This document shows positions 8,093-17,254 of a stretch of DNA of 50,238 nt, piece after piece. The notes beneath the pieces were generated by a model. It had not been told where the DNA came from. It was given only the letters and a program-made list of their open reading frames with translations, and ran no database searches. Where the stretch lies: assembly GCA_023433265.1 (NCBI GenBank), contig JAEZDR010000117.1, positions 1-50,238 on the forward strand, read 5' to 3'. Origin of the DNA: Bacteroidota bacterium. GTDB taxonomy: Bacteria > Bacteroidota > Bacteroidia > Chitinophagales > Chitinophagaceae. The translations under genes were made by a program, and so were the position numbers. The number at the start of each line of letters is the position of its first letter. Positions within the stretch are counted from its first letter, which is position 1.

Positions 8093-9595
8093 ATGGGTAC
8101 AGTTAGAAAACAGAGCATAATATCAACCCTCATAATTTATATTGGGTTTCTGATTGGCTTTGTTAATGTATATTTCTTTACCAGGCAAGGAACATTTACA
8201 GAGGGTGAATATGGCCTGACAGTAATTTTTATGGCTATCGGCAGTTTCATGTTCGCCTTTTCCAACATGGGAATGACTTCGGTGGTTTATAAGTTCTCTC
8301 CCTACTACCGTGGACATTTAACAACTGCTAAGAATGATATTCTTACCTGGGCGCTGTTAGTCTGCATCGCCGGTTTCGCAGTTGTGGTGGGTGGGGCTTT
8401 TCTCTTCAAAGATTTAGTGATCAGGAAATTTCAGGGTAACTCGCCTTTACTTGTTGAATACTATTACTGGATCATTCCCTTCGGCTTCGGTTTAATGTTG
8501 TTTTCATTATTAGAGGCCTATGCCTGGAGTATTCATAAATCGATCGTAACAAATCTTCTTAGAGAGACCGTCTTCAAGCTATTAACCACCGTTCTGATAG
8601 TATTATTTATTGCCGGCATCATCCCTTCCTTTGACTTATTCATTAAGTTCTATTCCTTCTTCTTTGTACTTATCGCAATCGCTTTAGCCATACACCTTCA
8701 TGCCATCGGTCAATTGCCATTGTACTTCGGCGTTAGTAAGGTTACAAGGAGGTTCAGGAAAAAGATGGCCACACTGGCAGCATTTGTATATACGGGAATC
8801 CTCATCCTGGTATCAGCGCAGTACATTGACTCCATCATTATTGCCGCGTTGAAAGGTCAAAGTGCGCTCGAAGTATTTGCGTTGGGTGCACTAATCGCAA
8901 GCATCGTGCAGGTGCCCCAGCGGTCAATTGTTTCCGCTACTGTTGGAGTACTGTCAGAAAGCTGGAAAGCAAAAGATTTTGTTACCATTGAGCGCCTTTA
9001 CAAACGTTCGTCTGTCAACCTGTTATTGGCCGGCCTTGCATTGTTTTGTATTATATGGCTTAACTTTACTGATGCCGTCACCACTATCGGGCTTAAGGAG
9101 AAGTATCTTGATGCACAATGGATCTTTTTTCTTCTCGGCATTGCAAAGCTTATAGACCTTGGAACGGGGGTTAACGGGCAAATCATAAGCACATCAACGT
9201 ACTGGCGCTTCGAGTTTATTAGTGGGGCATTGCTGTTGCTTTTGATGGTGCCTTTAAATTACTTTCTTGTCAAGAGTATCGGCATCACCGGCGCAGGTAT
9301 TTCCAGTATCATTTCATTCAGTATCTATAACGGCATCAGGATATTTTTTCTATACCGCAAGTTTCAGTTACAACCCTTTTCCGTGCATACACCCCTTGCT
9401 ATAATAATTGCAGGTGTTTGTTATTGGATAACCTGGTACCTGTTCAAGGATTCGTCAGGCTGGGTAGCTCTGATTTTGCGTTCTATGGTCTTCTTTATTT
9501 TATTTGGCGCGCTTGTATTTAGATTGGAGCTTACTCCCGATGTAATGCAGCTATATCATAACCTGAAGCACAGGCTTGCAAGGAGGAAGCGTTAA
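8093..9595 (+). CDS. Polysaccharide/oligosaccharide flippase (Wzx/MATE-like)
   Basis: A 500-residue protein with about 14 membrane helices and a basic C-terminal tail (LKHRLARRKR). The opening segment (KQSIISTLIIYIGFLIGFVNVYFFTRQGTFTEGEYGL) is characteristic of the polysaccharide biosynthesis branch of the MOP flippase superfamily, which moves lipid-linked sugars across the inner membrane. No glycosyltransferases or sugar-nucleotide genes are nearby, so the transported glycan cannot be named. The stop codon overlaps the next gene's start by one base (TAATG), which suggests translational coupling with the phosphoesterase. Confidence 0.88.
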   Translation: MGTVRKQSIISTLIIYIGFLIGFVNVYFFTRQGTFTEGEYGLTVIFMAIGSFMFAFSNMGMTSVVYKFSPYYRGHLTTAKNDILTWALLVCIAGFAVVVGGAFLFKDLVIRKFQGNSPLLVEYYYWIIPFGFGLMLFSLLEAYAWSIHKSIVTNLLRETVFKLLTTVLIVLFIAGIIPSFDLFIKFYSFFFVLIAIALAIHLHAIGQLPLYFGVSKVTRRFRKKMATLAAFVYTGILILVSAQYIDSIIIAALKGQSALEVFALGALIASIVQVPQRSIVSATVGVLSESWKAKDFVTIERLYKRSSVNLLLAGLALFCIIWLNFTDAVTTIGLKEKYLDAQWIFFLLGIAKLIDLGTGVNGQIISTSTYWRFEFISGALLLLLMVPLNYFLVKSIGITGAGISSIISFSIYNGIRIFFLYRKFQLQPFSVHTPLAIIIAGVCYWITWYLFKDSSGWVALILRSMVFFILFGALVFRLELTPDVMQLYHNLKHRLARRKR

Positions 9596-10272
9596 TGTCA
9601 TTACCGTTATGCCATAAAATGGGGGAGCGAAACTTCTGGCTATCTCCGGGACGTACTTTGTTTTGGGATGAAGAAAGAATGTTGATTGTTTCCGACCTGC
9701 ACTTCGGTAAAACAGGGCATTTTAGAAAGGCAGGAATTGCAATTCCTCAGAATCTTTATAAAGATGATCTTCACAGGCTATTGACGGAAATAAGGTACTT
9801 CAATCCTGAAAAGGTAGTAGTAGTGGGCGACTTTTTCCACAGTTCCTCAAATAAAGAACATGATCTCTTTGGCCGATGGAGAGAGAGCGTAGATGCTGAC
9901 TTTATTCTTGTAAAAGGCAACCACGATATACTTAACAACAATTGGTATAACTCCATAGGTATCGAGGTAATTGAGGATTGCTGGTATTATAAGAACGTCA
10001 TGTTTACCCACGATAGGGACTGCACAGTTGATCAACAGGAAGGTGTAGATTTCATGTTTTCGGGGCATTTGCATCCTGGTGTCGAAATAAGAGGCCCAGG
10101 TAAACAGTTTCTAAGGTTTCCCTGTTTCTACTTTGCAGGCAACTATGCAATCCTGCCGGCTTTCAGTGTGTTTACGGGAATTTTCCCTTTGCCGGCAAAC
10201 AAGGCTGCCGCCGTGTACCTGTTGCTTCCGGCTGACGCTACTAATCCTCAACCGTCTATATTTAAGCTATAA
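9595..10272 (+). CDS. pdeM: PdeM-like metallophosphoesterase (ligase-associated DNA damage response endonuclease family)
   Basis: A 225-residue calcineurin-like phosphoesterase. Metal-binding motifs are seen in order: SDLHFGK near residue 33, VVGDFFHS near 79, KGNHD near 108, FTHD near 139 and SGHLHPG near 157. The opening LSPGRTLFWDEERMLIVSDLHFGK and the FRKAGIAIPQ segment match the PdeM family. In other genomes these genes cluster with an ATP-dependent DNA ligase, an Lhr-like helicase and an MBL-fold exonuclease, none of which is present here. Instead it is coupled to a flippase gene. DNA repair is the family expectation; a role in envelope metabolism is an alternative suggested only by position. 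Confidence 0.82.
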   Translation: MSLPLCHKMGERNFWLSPGRTLFWDEERMLIVSDLHFGKTGHFRKAGIAIPQNLYKDDLHRLLTEIRYFNPEKVVVVGDFFHSSSNKEHDLFGRWRESVDADFILVKGNHDILNNNWYNSIGIEVIEDCWYYKNVMFTHDRDCTVDQQEGVDFMFSGHLHPGVEIRGPGKQFLRFPCFYFAGNYAILPAFSVFTGIFPLPANKAAAVYLLLPADATNPQPSIFKL

Positions 10273-10274
10273 TA

Positions 10275-10352
10275 CTGCCAATTCGGCAGATAAGTTGGGC
10301 TTATAACTGTGTTTTAGTACATCCATACCCTAATTAATGCTTCGGCATTAAT
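10275..10352. other. Two hairpins between pdeM and lon
   Basis: CTGCC (10275-10279) pairs with GGCAG (10285-10289) directly after the pdeM stop. An 8-bp perfect stem ATTAATGC/GCATTAAT closed by a stable cUUCGg tetraloop spans 10333-10352, about 60 bp before the lon ATG. Neither is followed by a convincing T run, so these are weak terminators at best. The second could be an RNA structure or protein site in the lon leader. Confidence 0.5.
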
Positions 10353-10414
10353 CTTGACTTAACTTGCCACCTTAAGTAAAAAGACCCTGGGTAGCCTTTA
10401 CATACCCTTTGTAT

Positions 10415-12814
10415 ATGCACAATATCAAACAATTCATACCCTCAGACGACGATAGCGACTTCTTGCCATTGCTTCCTTTAAACGATGCCGACCAGGATCT
10501 TGATCAGGATAGCATCCCGGATAGTCTGCCGTTACTACCGTTAAGAAACACAGTGCTTTTTCCAGGCGTTGTATTGCCTATTACGGTGGGACGCGACAAA
10601 AGCATCAAGGCAGTAAATGAAGCGTATAAAGGCGATAAACTCATCGGTGTATTGGCACAGAAAGATGCTACGGTTGAAGAACCTGCCATGAAGGACCTGT
10701 GTACGTTTGGTACGGTCGCTAAAATAGTGAAGCTGATAAAGATGCCCGATGGAGGCACCACAATTATCATTCAAGGCAGAAGAAGATTCAGCATTGTGAA
10801 ACTCCTATCGGAGGAGCCTTATTTTAAAGCAAGTATCAAACTGGTGGAAGACCTGGAAACACCTGCTGACCCGCATTTCCAGGCCTATATCAGCACCATA
10901 AAAGACCTTGCTACCCAAATCATACAATTATCGCCAAACCTTCCCACAGAAGCTTCCATCATTCTAAAGAACATAGAAAGCGCAAACTTTCTGATCAACT
11001 TTGTAAGCAGCAACCTCAACAGTGACGTAAACGAAAAGCAGCAGTTGCTGGAAATAAACGATGTAAAGGAACGGGCAGAGAAGTTAATTTCCATTTTGCA
11101 ACGTGAACTTCAGTTTGCAGAACTAAAGAACAAAGTGGCAAACAAAACCCGCACTGAGCTCGACAAGCAACAGAAAGAATATTTCCTGCAACAACAGTTG
11201 AAGAGCATTAAGGATGAGTTAGGCGGCGACACAAATGAGAGGGAAGTAGCGGAAATGAAGAAAAAGGCTGAAGGAAAGAAATGGGGTGATGCCGCCAAAA
11301 CTGCTTTCAGCGCGGGTATAGCCAAACTGGAAAGGATGCATCCTTCTACACCTGATTATTCTATTGTCTATAATCACCTGGACCTGATGCTTGACTTGCC
11401 ATGGCAGGAATATACTAATGATGTATACGATCTGAAAAATGCCAAGAAGGTGTTAGACCTCGACCACTATGGTATGACTAGGATTAAGGAGCGGATACTC
11501 GAATACCTTGCTGTGCTAAAGTTGAAAGGCGACATGAAAAGCCCAATCCTTTGTTTCGTTGGTCCTCCAGGTATTGGTAAAACCTCTCTCGGAAGGAGCA
11601 TAGCACATGCAGTTGGTCGCAAATACATCCGTTTAAGCCTTGGTGGCCTCCACGATGAAAGTGAGATAAGAGGGCACAGGAAAACATACATCGGAGCTAT
11701 GCCGGGGCGAATCTTACAAAACATACGCAAGGCAAAGACTTCTAACCCGGTAATGATATTGGATGAGATAGATAAAATAGGAAGCGATTTTAGAGGCGAT
11801 CCTTCTTCTGCGCTGCTTGAGGTATTGGACCCTGAACAGAACCATACATTTTATGACAATTACCTGGAACTGGAATATGATCTAAGTAAAGTGCTATTCA
11901 TCGCCACGGCAAATAATATTCAGAATATACAACCCGCCCTTCGCGACAGGCTGGAGATAATTGACTTAAGCGGTTATGCGATAGAGGAGAAGGTGGAGAT
12001 AGCAAAAAGACATCTCGTGCCTAAACAAAAAGAAGCGCATGGTTTGCAAAAAGTAAAACAAAACATACCAGACAAGTTGCTGGAAAAGATTATCGAAAGC
12101 TATACCCGCGAAAGCGGGGTTCGCGAGCTAGACAGGCAGCTTGCCAGCATTATGCGTAACCAGGCAAAGGAGTATGCCATGAAAGGGAAAATTAAAACTA
12201 CTCTTACGCTCGCCGATGTTGAGAAGATACTTGGTACACCACGCTACTCAAACGACCTTTATAAACAGGCAAACATGCCTGGCGTGGCCGTTGGACTTGC
12301 CTGGACTTATGTGGGTGGAGATATTTTGTTTATTGAAGCCATTCTAAGCGAAGGCAAAGGAGAGTTGAAGCTTACGGGTAACTTGGGTAATGTGATGAAA
12401 GAAAGTGCTTCTACCGCACTAAGTTATTTACAGGCAAACGCAAAAAAGCTTGACTTGCCGGCTGAAGTATTTGGTAAAAAGAACGTGCATATACACGTGC
12501 CGGAAGGGGCAACACCAAAGGATGGCCCAAGCGCTGGTATTACTATGCTTTCGGCCCTTGCTTCTGCATTTACAGGCAGGAAAATGAAGCCTTATTTAGC
12601 TATGACAGGCGAGATTACCCTTCGTGGGCAGGTGTTGCCGGTAGGAGGAATAAAGGAAAAAGTCCTCGCTGCTAAGCGCGCTGGTTTGAAAGAGCTGATT
12701 CTCTGCTGGCAAAACGAAAAAGATGTGAGGGAAATAGACAGTGAGTTTATCAAGGGCTTGCAGTTTCATTATGTAAAAACAATGCAGCAGGTGTTGGATT
12801 TAGCGCTGGTGTAG
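10415..12814 (+). CDS. lon: ATP-dependent protease La (Lon)
   Basis: A 799-residue cytoplasmic AAA+ serine protease. The ATG at 10415 is preferred to the TTG at 10409. The N-terminal substrate-recognition domain begins near residue 45 (LPLLPLRNTVLFPGVVLPITV). A coiled coil around 230-290 includes QQKEYFLQQQLKSIKDELG. The AAA+ module has Walker A GPPGIGKTS near residue 383 and Walker B PVMILDEIDKI near 447. The protease domain has the catalytic Ser in DGPSAGI (about 705) and the Lys in GGIKEKVLAAKRAG (about 748). All key residues are intact. The first 40 residues are acidic (SDDDSDF, NDADQDLDQD), as in several Bacteroidota Lon proteins. It stands alone transcriptionally. Confidence 0.97.
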   Translation: MHNIKQFIPSDDDSDFLPLLPLNDADQDLDQDSIPDSLPLLPLRNTVLFPGVVLPITVGRDKSIKAVNEAYKGDKLIGVLAQKDATVEEPAMKDLCTFGTVAKIVKLIKMPDGGTTIIIQGRRRFSIVKLLSEEPYFKASIKLVEDLETPADPHFQAYISTIKDLATQIIQLSPNLPTEASIILKNIESANFLINFVSSNLNSDVNEKQQLLEINDVKERAEKLISILQRELQFAELKNKVANKTRTELDKQQKEYFLQQQLKSIKDELGGDTNEREVAEMKKKAEGKKWGDAAKTAFSAGIAKLERMHPSTPDYSIVYNHLDLMLDLPWQEYTNDVYDLKNAKKVLDLDHYGMTRIKERILEYLAVLKLKGDMKSPILCFVGPPGIGKTSLGRSIAHAVGRKYIRLSLGGLHDESEIRGHRKTYIGAMPGRILQNIRKAKTSNPVMILDEIDKIGSDFRGDPSSALLEVLDPEQNHTFYDNYLELEYDLSKVLFIATANNIQNIQPALRDRLEIIDLSGYAIEEKVEIAKRHLVPKQKEAHGLQKVKQNIPDKLLEKIIESYTRESGVRELDRQLASIMRNQAKEYAMKGKIKTTLTLADVEKILGTPRYSNDLYKQANMPGVAVGLAWTYVGGDILFIEAILSEGKGELKLTGNLGNVMKESASTALSYLQANAKKLDLPAEVFGKKNVHIHVPEGATPKDGPSAGITMLSALASAFTGRKMKPYLAMTGEITLRGQVLPVGGIKEKVLAAKRAGLKELILCWQNEKDVREIDSEFIKGLQFHYVKTMQQVLDLALV

Positions 12815-13395
12815 GAGAGAAGCTCCTCACTAATTTTCAAAAGCTAGCTCCCCACGCTTTCTTTCGGAAAGCTTGTGTGCCTGTTAAGCAAATCAATGCG
12901 CTAAGCAGGCATTAGGGTAGTGAATAGAAGCGTTGTAAAAAGGAATGCCGTAGGCATGGCATTATTGGAAGGCCAAGGAGCTTGATAAACTCGCAGAACC
13001 CGTACAACAATGCGTTTCACAGCACTTTAGTGCAAGCATTCAAGGTTGAAATTGCAACTTTCGGGTTTATGACTATATCACCTAATGGTCAGCGAATCAT
13101 GAGCTAACGATCATGCCTGGAATATACGCCTGTATGATAGGGATCACACGACGATCACATGAACATCACACTACCTCACTTATATCACTCTTAACCCACA
13201 CTTAAGCCTGTCTCAGGCATCCAGGAACGTTCTCTTTACCACATCTCTTACAGCTCCTTGGTACAATAGGAAGGTGTCAGTCATATGAAGGAAGGTAAAT
13301 CTCAATCCGACCAGTTATCAAACGTTACGGTGATAGGAATTCATCGTACAAGCATAGACGTGGTTTATTTCATTCGGCCCTGCTTCAAAAGCATT
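12815..13395. other. Gene-free stretch with a chain of small hairpins
   Basis: No convincing coding region was found. Short dyads occur in the first half: GCTTTC/GAAAGC (12856-12872), an imperfect GCCTG/CAGGC arm around 12880-12910, AATGCC/GGCATT (12944-12963) and GCAC/GTGC with a TTTA loop (13022-13033). The second half shows nothing definite. A non-coding RNA, REP-like interspersed repeats or decayed sequence are all possible. It separates lon from the convergent hexosaminidase gene. Confidence 0.4.
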
Positions 13396-15723
13396 CTACC
13401 TCACTTCCACCTCATCAATAAATACCCAGGTCTTGCCTCCGGCATTAGGCCTTCCAGCCGGTACTGTGCCGCCGTTTTTAGCTGTAATGCGCACATAACG
13501 GGCAGTTGCCGAAACAGGAACGGCGATGTCTAACCGGCCCGTAGGCGCTGCTTTTGTTTTTACCCGGCCTGCATGCTTCCAGGTCTTTCGGTTAGTAGAG
13601 GTTTCAACTAAAACCTCCGCAGGAATAAAAATGTAACTGGGCTCTTGTTGCCATGTACCCAATACTATCTTCTTCATTCTTTCATTGCGGCCAAGGTCAA
13701 TAGTGATACTCACATCCTTTGCAAACCAACCCTGCCATTCAGTGGAGTTAAACTGCCTCGCTTTAATTCCGTTAACCAAACCGGTAGCGCCACCTTCGCC
13801 GGGGTAGGCTGAAGAAGGAGAGGAGGATAGGCTCACATTCCTGCCGGTTGCTTTAGATATCGTTACTGCATCACGTACTTGCGAAATAACTTTCTTGCTC
13901 GTGCTATCTACAAGTGTTGCTTCAAACAAAGATGTTGCAGAAAATTCTACAGGTTTTTTATACCGCAATAAGGCTTTGCCAGGCTGTTTCACTGTAATGT
14001 AGTGCGGCCGCTTATAGTCTGTGAAAAATTGAAGGGTCACTCCATTCCTTGAAGGTGCGGTGCTAAACCTTAGTTCCTGGTGCGCACGGCTATAATTGTA
14101 GCCCCATTTTTCGTAGCGCAAGAACTGAGCTTCCAGGCGTTGCTCAAAACTTGCGTAGTCTTTTTCTTTACTCCACAATACTTCGCCTAGGGCTGATAAC
14201 CTTGGTAACAATTGGTATTCTGCTTTCGCGGGATTATTTATATATTCCGTCCATAAGTTCCCCTGCCCACCGATGATGTATGCAACAGCATCACCTTGTA
14301 AGCCGCGGGGTATAGGTTGGTAGTTGTATACTTTTTCCAGCGGCAGGTATCTCCCCCTCGTAACCGAATCATTGTTCTTGCTTTGAGAGAAATCGAAGTA
14401 TACATGGCTTTCGGGAGTCATGATTACCTGGTGTTTTTCCCTGGCAGCTTGTATGCCACCCTGTTCTCCGCGCCAGCTCATCACTACGGCATTAGGCGCT
14501 AATCCACCCTCTAATATCTCATCCCATCCAATAAAACGCTTCCCTTTGCTTTCAACATAAGCACCCATTCTCTTCACAAAATAGCTTTGCAATTGCTGCT
14601 CGTCTTTTATCCCGAGGTCTTTTATCCTCTGTTGACATTGCGGGCATTGCTTCCAATGCGTCTTAGGGCATTCATCGCCGCCTATATGAATGTATTGCGA
14701 AGGGAAAAGAGCTATCACTTCATCCAACACATCCTGTAGAAAGGTGAAGGTGCTTTCCTTTCCTGCGCAGAATACGTCTTCAAACACTCCCCAGGTTTGT
14801 TGTACCTTTTTGCCCGCAGTATCGCCATGCCAATGAGTGCCGTAAGGCACGGGAGTGCTTTTGTTCGGAAAGCAGCTCAGGTACGGGTACGATGCAATAG
14901 CTGCCGAGGCATGACCCGGCATCTCAATCTCTGGAATTATATTAATGAACCGTTCCGATGCATAGCGGATCACCTCTTTTACTTCTTCCTGTGTGTAAAA
15001 GCCACAATGTTTTGTACCGTCGTTGCCGGTACCGGGATACCTGCCTATGATGGTGCCTTTACGGCAACTGCCTATTCCTGTGAGTTTTGGACATTTCTTT
15101 ATCTCAATGCGCCAACCCTGGTCGTCTGTAAGGTGCCAGTGAAAGTTGTTGAACTTATGCAACGCCAGCAGGTCGATGTATTTCTTAATAAAATCCACCG
15201 GGAAGAAATGCCGGGCTACGTCCAGGTGCATACCCCTATAGGCAAACATAGGTGCGTCATCAATGCTCGTGCCAGTAACAGGGAGATGATGCCTTTTATC
15301 TGGTACTGTTGGAAGTAACTGGATGAAGGTCTGCACCCCAAGAAAAGTGCCCCTGTAACTGTCGCCCTCTATGTGCACGCCCTTGCTGGTAACGGAGAGC
15401 TTGTAGTGTTCTTCATTATCAGGTTTCCTAATAAACTTAAGCGTGTTAAGCAGGATGAAGTTATCCGCAGGCTGCTTTGTACAAGTGGAGACACTTATAT
15501 GGTAATGCTCACTCAGGAAGTCGCGTAGGAAGATAGCACTGCTACTATCCGCAGCGTCATTTATTACAATTTGGGTCTCGCTATTCAATCGAAAAACTCC
15601 CTCTGCCGGCTTCAGCTCCTTGGGCTTAGGGATAATACCCTGCAGGGAGTTACCTGTAGATTGTGCGGAAGCTGCCCCTGCACAGAGAAAAGAGAACACC
15701 GTTAGAACAAGCCACCTTTTCAT
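13396..15723 (-). CDS. Beta-N-acetylhexosaminidase (GH20)
   Basis: A 775-residue secreted glycosidase releasing terminal GlcNAc/GalNAc, for example from chito-oligosaccharides or glycans. A signal peptide covers residues 1-20. The N-terminal GH20b domain (IIPKPKELKPAEGVFRL) is followed by the catalytic barrel from about 150, with RGMHLDVARHFFPVDFIKKYID, HWHLTDDQGWRIEIK and EIEMPGHASA. The catalytic Asp-Glu pair is in HIGGDECPKTHW near residue 348. After the barrel come a linker domain (about 575-640) and a C-terminal F5/8-type discoidin-like carbohydrate-binding domain (KARQFNSTEWQGW to the end). It is 15 bp downstream of pyk on the same strand, so it is probably the third gene of a pfkA-pyk-hexosaminidase transcript. 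Exact substrate unknown. Confidence 0.94.
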   Translation of the reverse strand: MKRWLVLTVFSFLCAGAASAQSTGNSLQGIIPKPKELKPAEGVFRLNSETQIVINDAADSSSAIFLRDFLSEHYHISVSTCTKQPADNFILLNTLKFIRKPDNEEHYKLSVTSKGVHIEGDSYRGTFLGVQTFIQLLPTVPDKRHHLPVTGTSIDDAPMFAYRGMHLDVARHFFPVDFIKKYIDLLALHKFNNFHWHLTDDQGWRIEIKKCPKLTGIGSCRKGTIIGRYPGTGNDGTKHCGFYTQEEVKEVIRYASERFINIIPEIEMPGHASAAIASYPYLSCFPNKSTPVPYGTHWHGDTAGKKVQQTWGVFEDVFCAGKESTFTFLQDVLDEVIALFPSQYIHIGGDECPKTHWKQCPQCQQRIKDLGIKDEQQLQSYFVKRMGAYVESKGKRFIGWDEILEGGLAPNAVVMSWRGEQGGIQAAREKHQVIMTPESHVYFDFSQSKNNDSVTRGRYLPLEKVYNYQPIPRGLQGDAVAYIIGGQGNLWTEYINNPAKAEYQLLPRLSALGEVLWSKEKDYASFEQRLEAQFLRYEKWGYNYSRAHQELRFSTAPSRNGVTLQFFTDYKRPHYITVKQPGKALLRYKKPVEFSATSLFEATLVDSTSKKVISQVRDAVTISKATGRNVSLSSSPSSAYPGEGGATGLVNGIKARQFNSTEWQGWFAKDVSITIDLGRNERMKKIVLGTWQQEPSYIFIPAEVLVETSTNRKTWKHAGRVKTKAAPTGRLDIAVPVSATARYVRITAKNGGTVPAGRPNAGGKTWVFIDEVEVR

Positions 15724-15738
15724 TACTACAAGGTAGTA

Positions 15739-17229
15739 TTATTCCAGCTTAGTAATCTTCAGCACGTTGGTAGGCAGGTGTAAATGCACTGGTGTCGAGC
15801 CTGTGCTTACCACAACATCGCCTGAGTTTACAAAGCCGCGTTCCTTTAGAATGTTTATCTGGTCGTTGATAATTTCATCAAGGCTATGTTCCTCATCGTA
15901 AAAAAATGCTCTTACACCCCAGCTTAAACTCAATTGGTTAACAAGGCTCTTCTCTTTGGTAAAGATATATAGCGGCGATTGTGGGCGGTAACTGCTTAAG
16001 GTAAATCCGGTATAACCACTTTGTGTCATACCAACCAAAGCATCAGCATGTATGTCGTTAGCTATCTTACAACCATTGTAACAAACTGCATCGCTTAGGA
16101 AGGTGGGGGAGTGAGGCTGCGGCCTGAGGTCTTCCTCCCGGTTGTACCTGTACTCTTTCTTTTCTATCTCAAGAATAATCTTGCGCATGGTTTCCACTAC
16201 AAGTGCAGGGTGTTTGCCGGTAGCAGTTTCTCCACTAAGCATCACCGCATCTGCTCCTTCTAATACTGCATTGGCTACGTCGGTAATTTCGCTTCTGTTC
16301 GGTTTGCTACGGTCCATCATGCTTTCCATCATCTGCGTAGCTACAATTACTGGCTTCGCACGGTGAATGCACTTGCGGATAATATCTTTCTGAATAAGTG
16401 GAACCTGCTCAACAGGTAATTCAACCCCTAGGTCGCCACGCGCAATCATGATACCGTCGCTCTCAAGTATAATATCCCTGATATTTACCAACGCTTCCGG
16501 CTTTTCAATCTTGGCTATGATCTTGGTTTTGCTTTTGCGTTCCTCAAGCTTATTGCGCAATATGATAATATCTTTAACACTCCTTACAAAACTGAGCGCT
16601 ACCCAATCCAGTTGCTGCTCAATAATAAAGTCAAGGTCTGCGAGGTCCTTTTCTGTAAGCGCCGGGAGAGATATCTTGGTATCAGGCAAGTTGATTCCTT
16701 TTTTAGAAGAAAGTGGCCCGCCCAGGATTACCTCCACCAACACATTCCTGTCTTTCGTAATCTCACGCACTCTTGTTTCTATCTTACCGTCGTCGATAAG
16801 TATAATATTGCCAATCTTTACATCACCGGCCAGGTTAGGATAGGAAACATAAATGCAATCTTTATTTCCCAGGCAAGGAGTATTGGTAAAGGTGAGCACA
16901 TCACCAGGTTCTACCTGCATCACACCATTCTCTATTTCACCCACCCTTAGCTTAGGTCCTTGCAAATCTGCCAGTATTGCAATGTTGAAAGGTTGAGTTT
17001 TATTGATGTTGCGTATCGTTTGAATCAATGTTGTTTTGTCTTCATTCTTTCCATGAGAGAAGTTGAGCCTGAAAACATTAACCCCCGCTTTAACCAGTTC
17101 CAGCAGTTTTTCTTCGGTATCAGAGGCAGGGCCTACCGTGGCCACAATTTTTGTTTTATGAAACGTATGCTGAATTCCGGCTTCTTTGTCCATCTGTTTG
17201 TGTAGGTATTTAGAAATATCTTTTGCCAT
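15739..17229 (-). CDS. pyk: Pyruvate kinase
   Basis: A 496-residue glycolytic enzyme converting phosphoenolpyruvate and ADP to pyruvate and ATP. The ATG at 17229 is chosen over an in-frame upstream start at 17265 that would overlap pfkA; this leaves 25 bp between the genes. Barrel motifs are complete: TKIVATVGPASDT, VFRLNFSHG, ADLQGPKLRVGE, the active-site segment IIAKIEKPEAL with its catalytic Lys, MIARGDLGVELP, and the signature ATQMMESM...NRSEITDVANAVLEGADAVMLSGETA. The C-terminal allosteric domain is present. About 30 residues precede the usual start of the barrel. Confidence 0.96.
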   Translation of the reverse strand: MAKDISKYLHKQMDKEAGIQHTFHKTKIVATVGPASDTEEKLLELVKAGVNVFRLNFSHGKNEDKTTLIQTIRNINKTQPFNIAILADLQGPKLRVGEIENGVMQVEPGDVLTFTNTPCLGNKDCIYVSYPNLAGDVKIGNIILIDDGKIETRVREITKDRNVLVEVILGGPLSSKKGINLPDTKISLPALTEKDLADLDFIIEQQLDWVALSFVRSVKDIIILRNKLEERKSKTKIIAKIEKPEALVNIRDIILESDGIMIARGDLGVELPVEQVPLIQKDIIRKCIHRAKPVIVATQMMESMMDRSKPNRSEITDVANAVLEGADAVMLSGETATGKHPALVVETMRKIILEIEKKEYRYNREEDLRPQPHSPTFLSDAVCYNGCKIANDIHADALVGMTQSGYTGFTLSSYRPQSPLYIFTKEKSLVNQLSLSWGVRAFFYDEEHSLDEIINDQINILKERGFVNSGDVVVSTGSTPVHLHLPTNVLKITKLE

Positions 17230-17254
17230 ATAGTTTCTTTTCTTACCGCTGTTT

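Noticed and set aside
12815..13395. Possible tmRNA, RNase P RNA or tRNA
   Set aside because: No CCA end, T-arm consensus, tag-peptide frame or P4-like conserved core could be seen on either strand.
13285..13533. 82-codon plus-strand frame overlapping the 3' end of the hexosaminidase gene
   Set aside because: Overlaps the conserved C-terminal domain of GH20 on the opposite strand and has no recognisable sequence.
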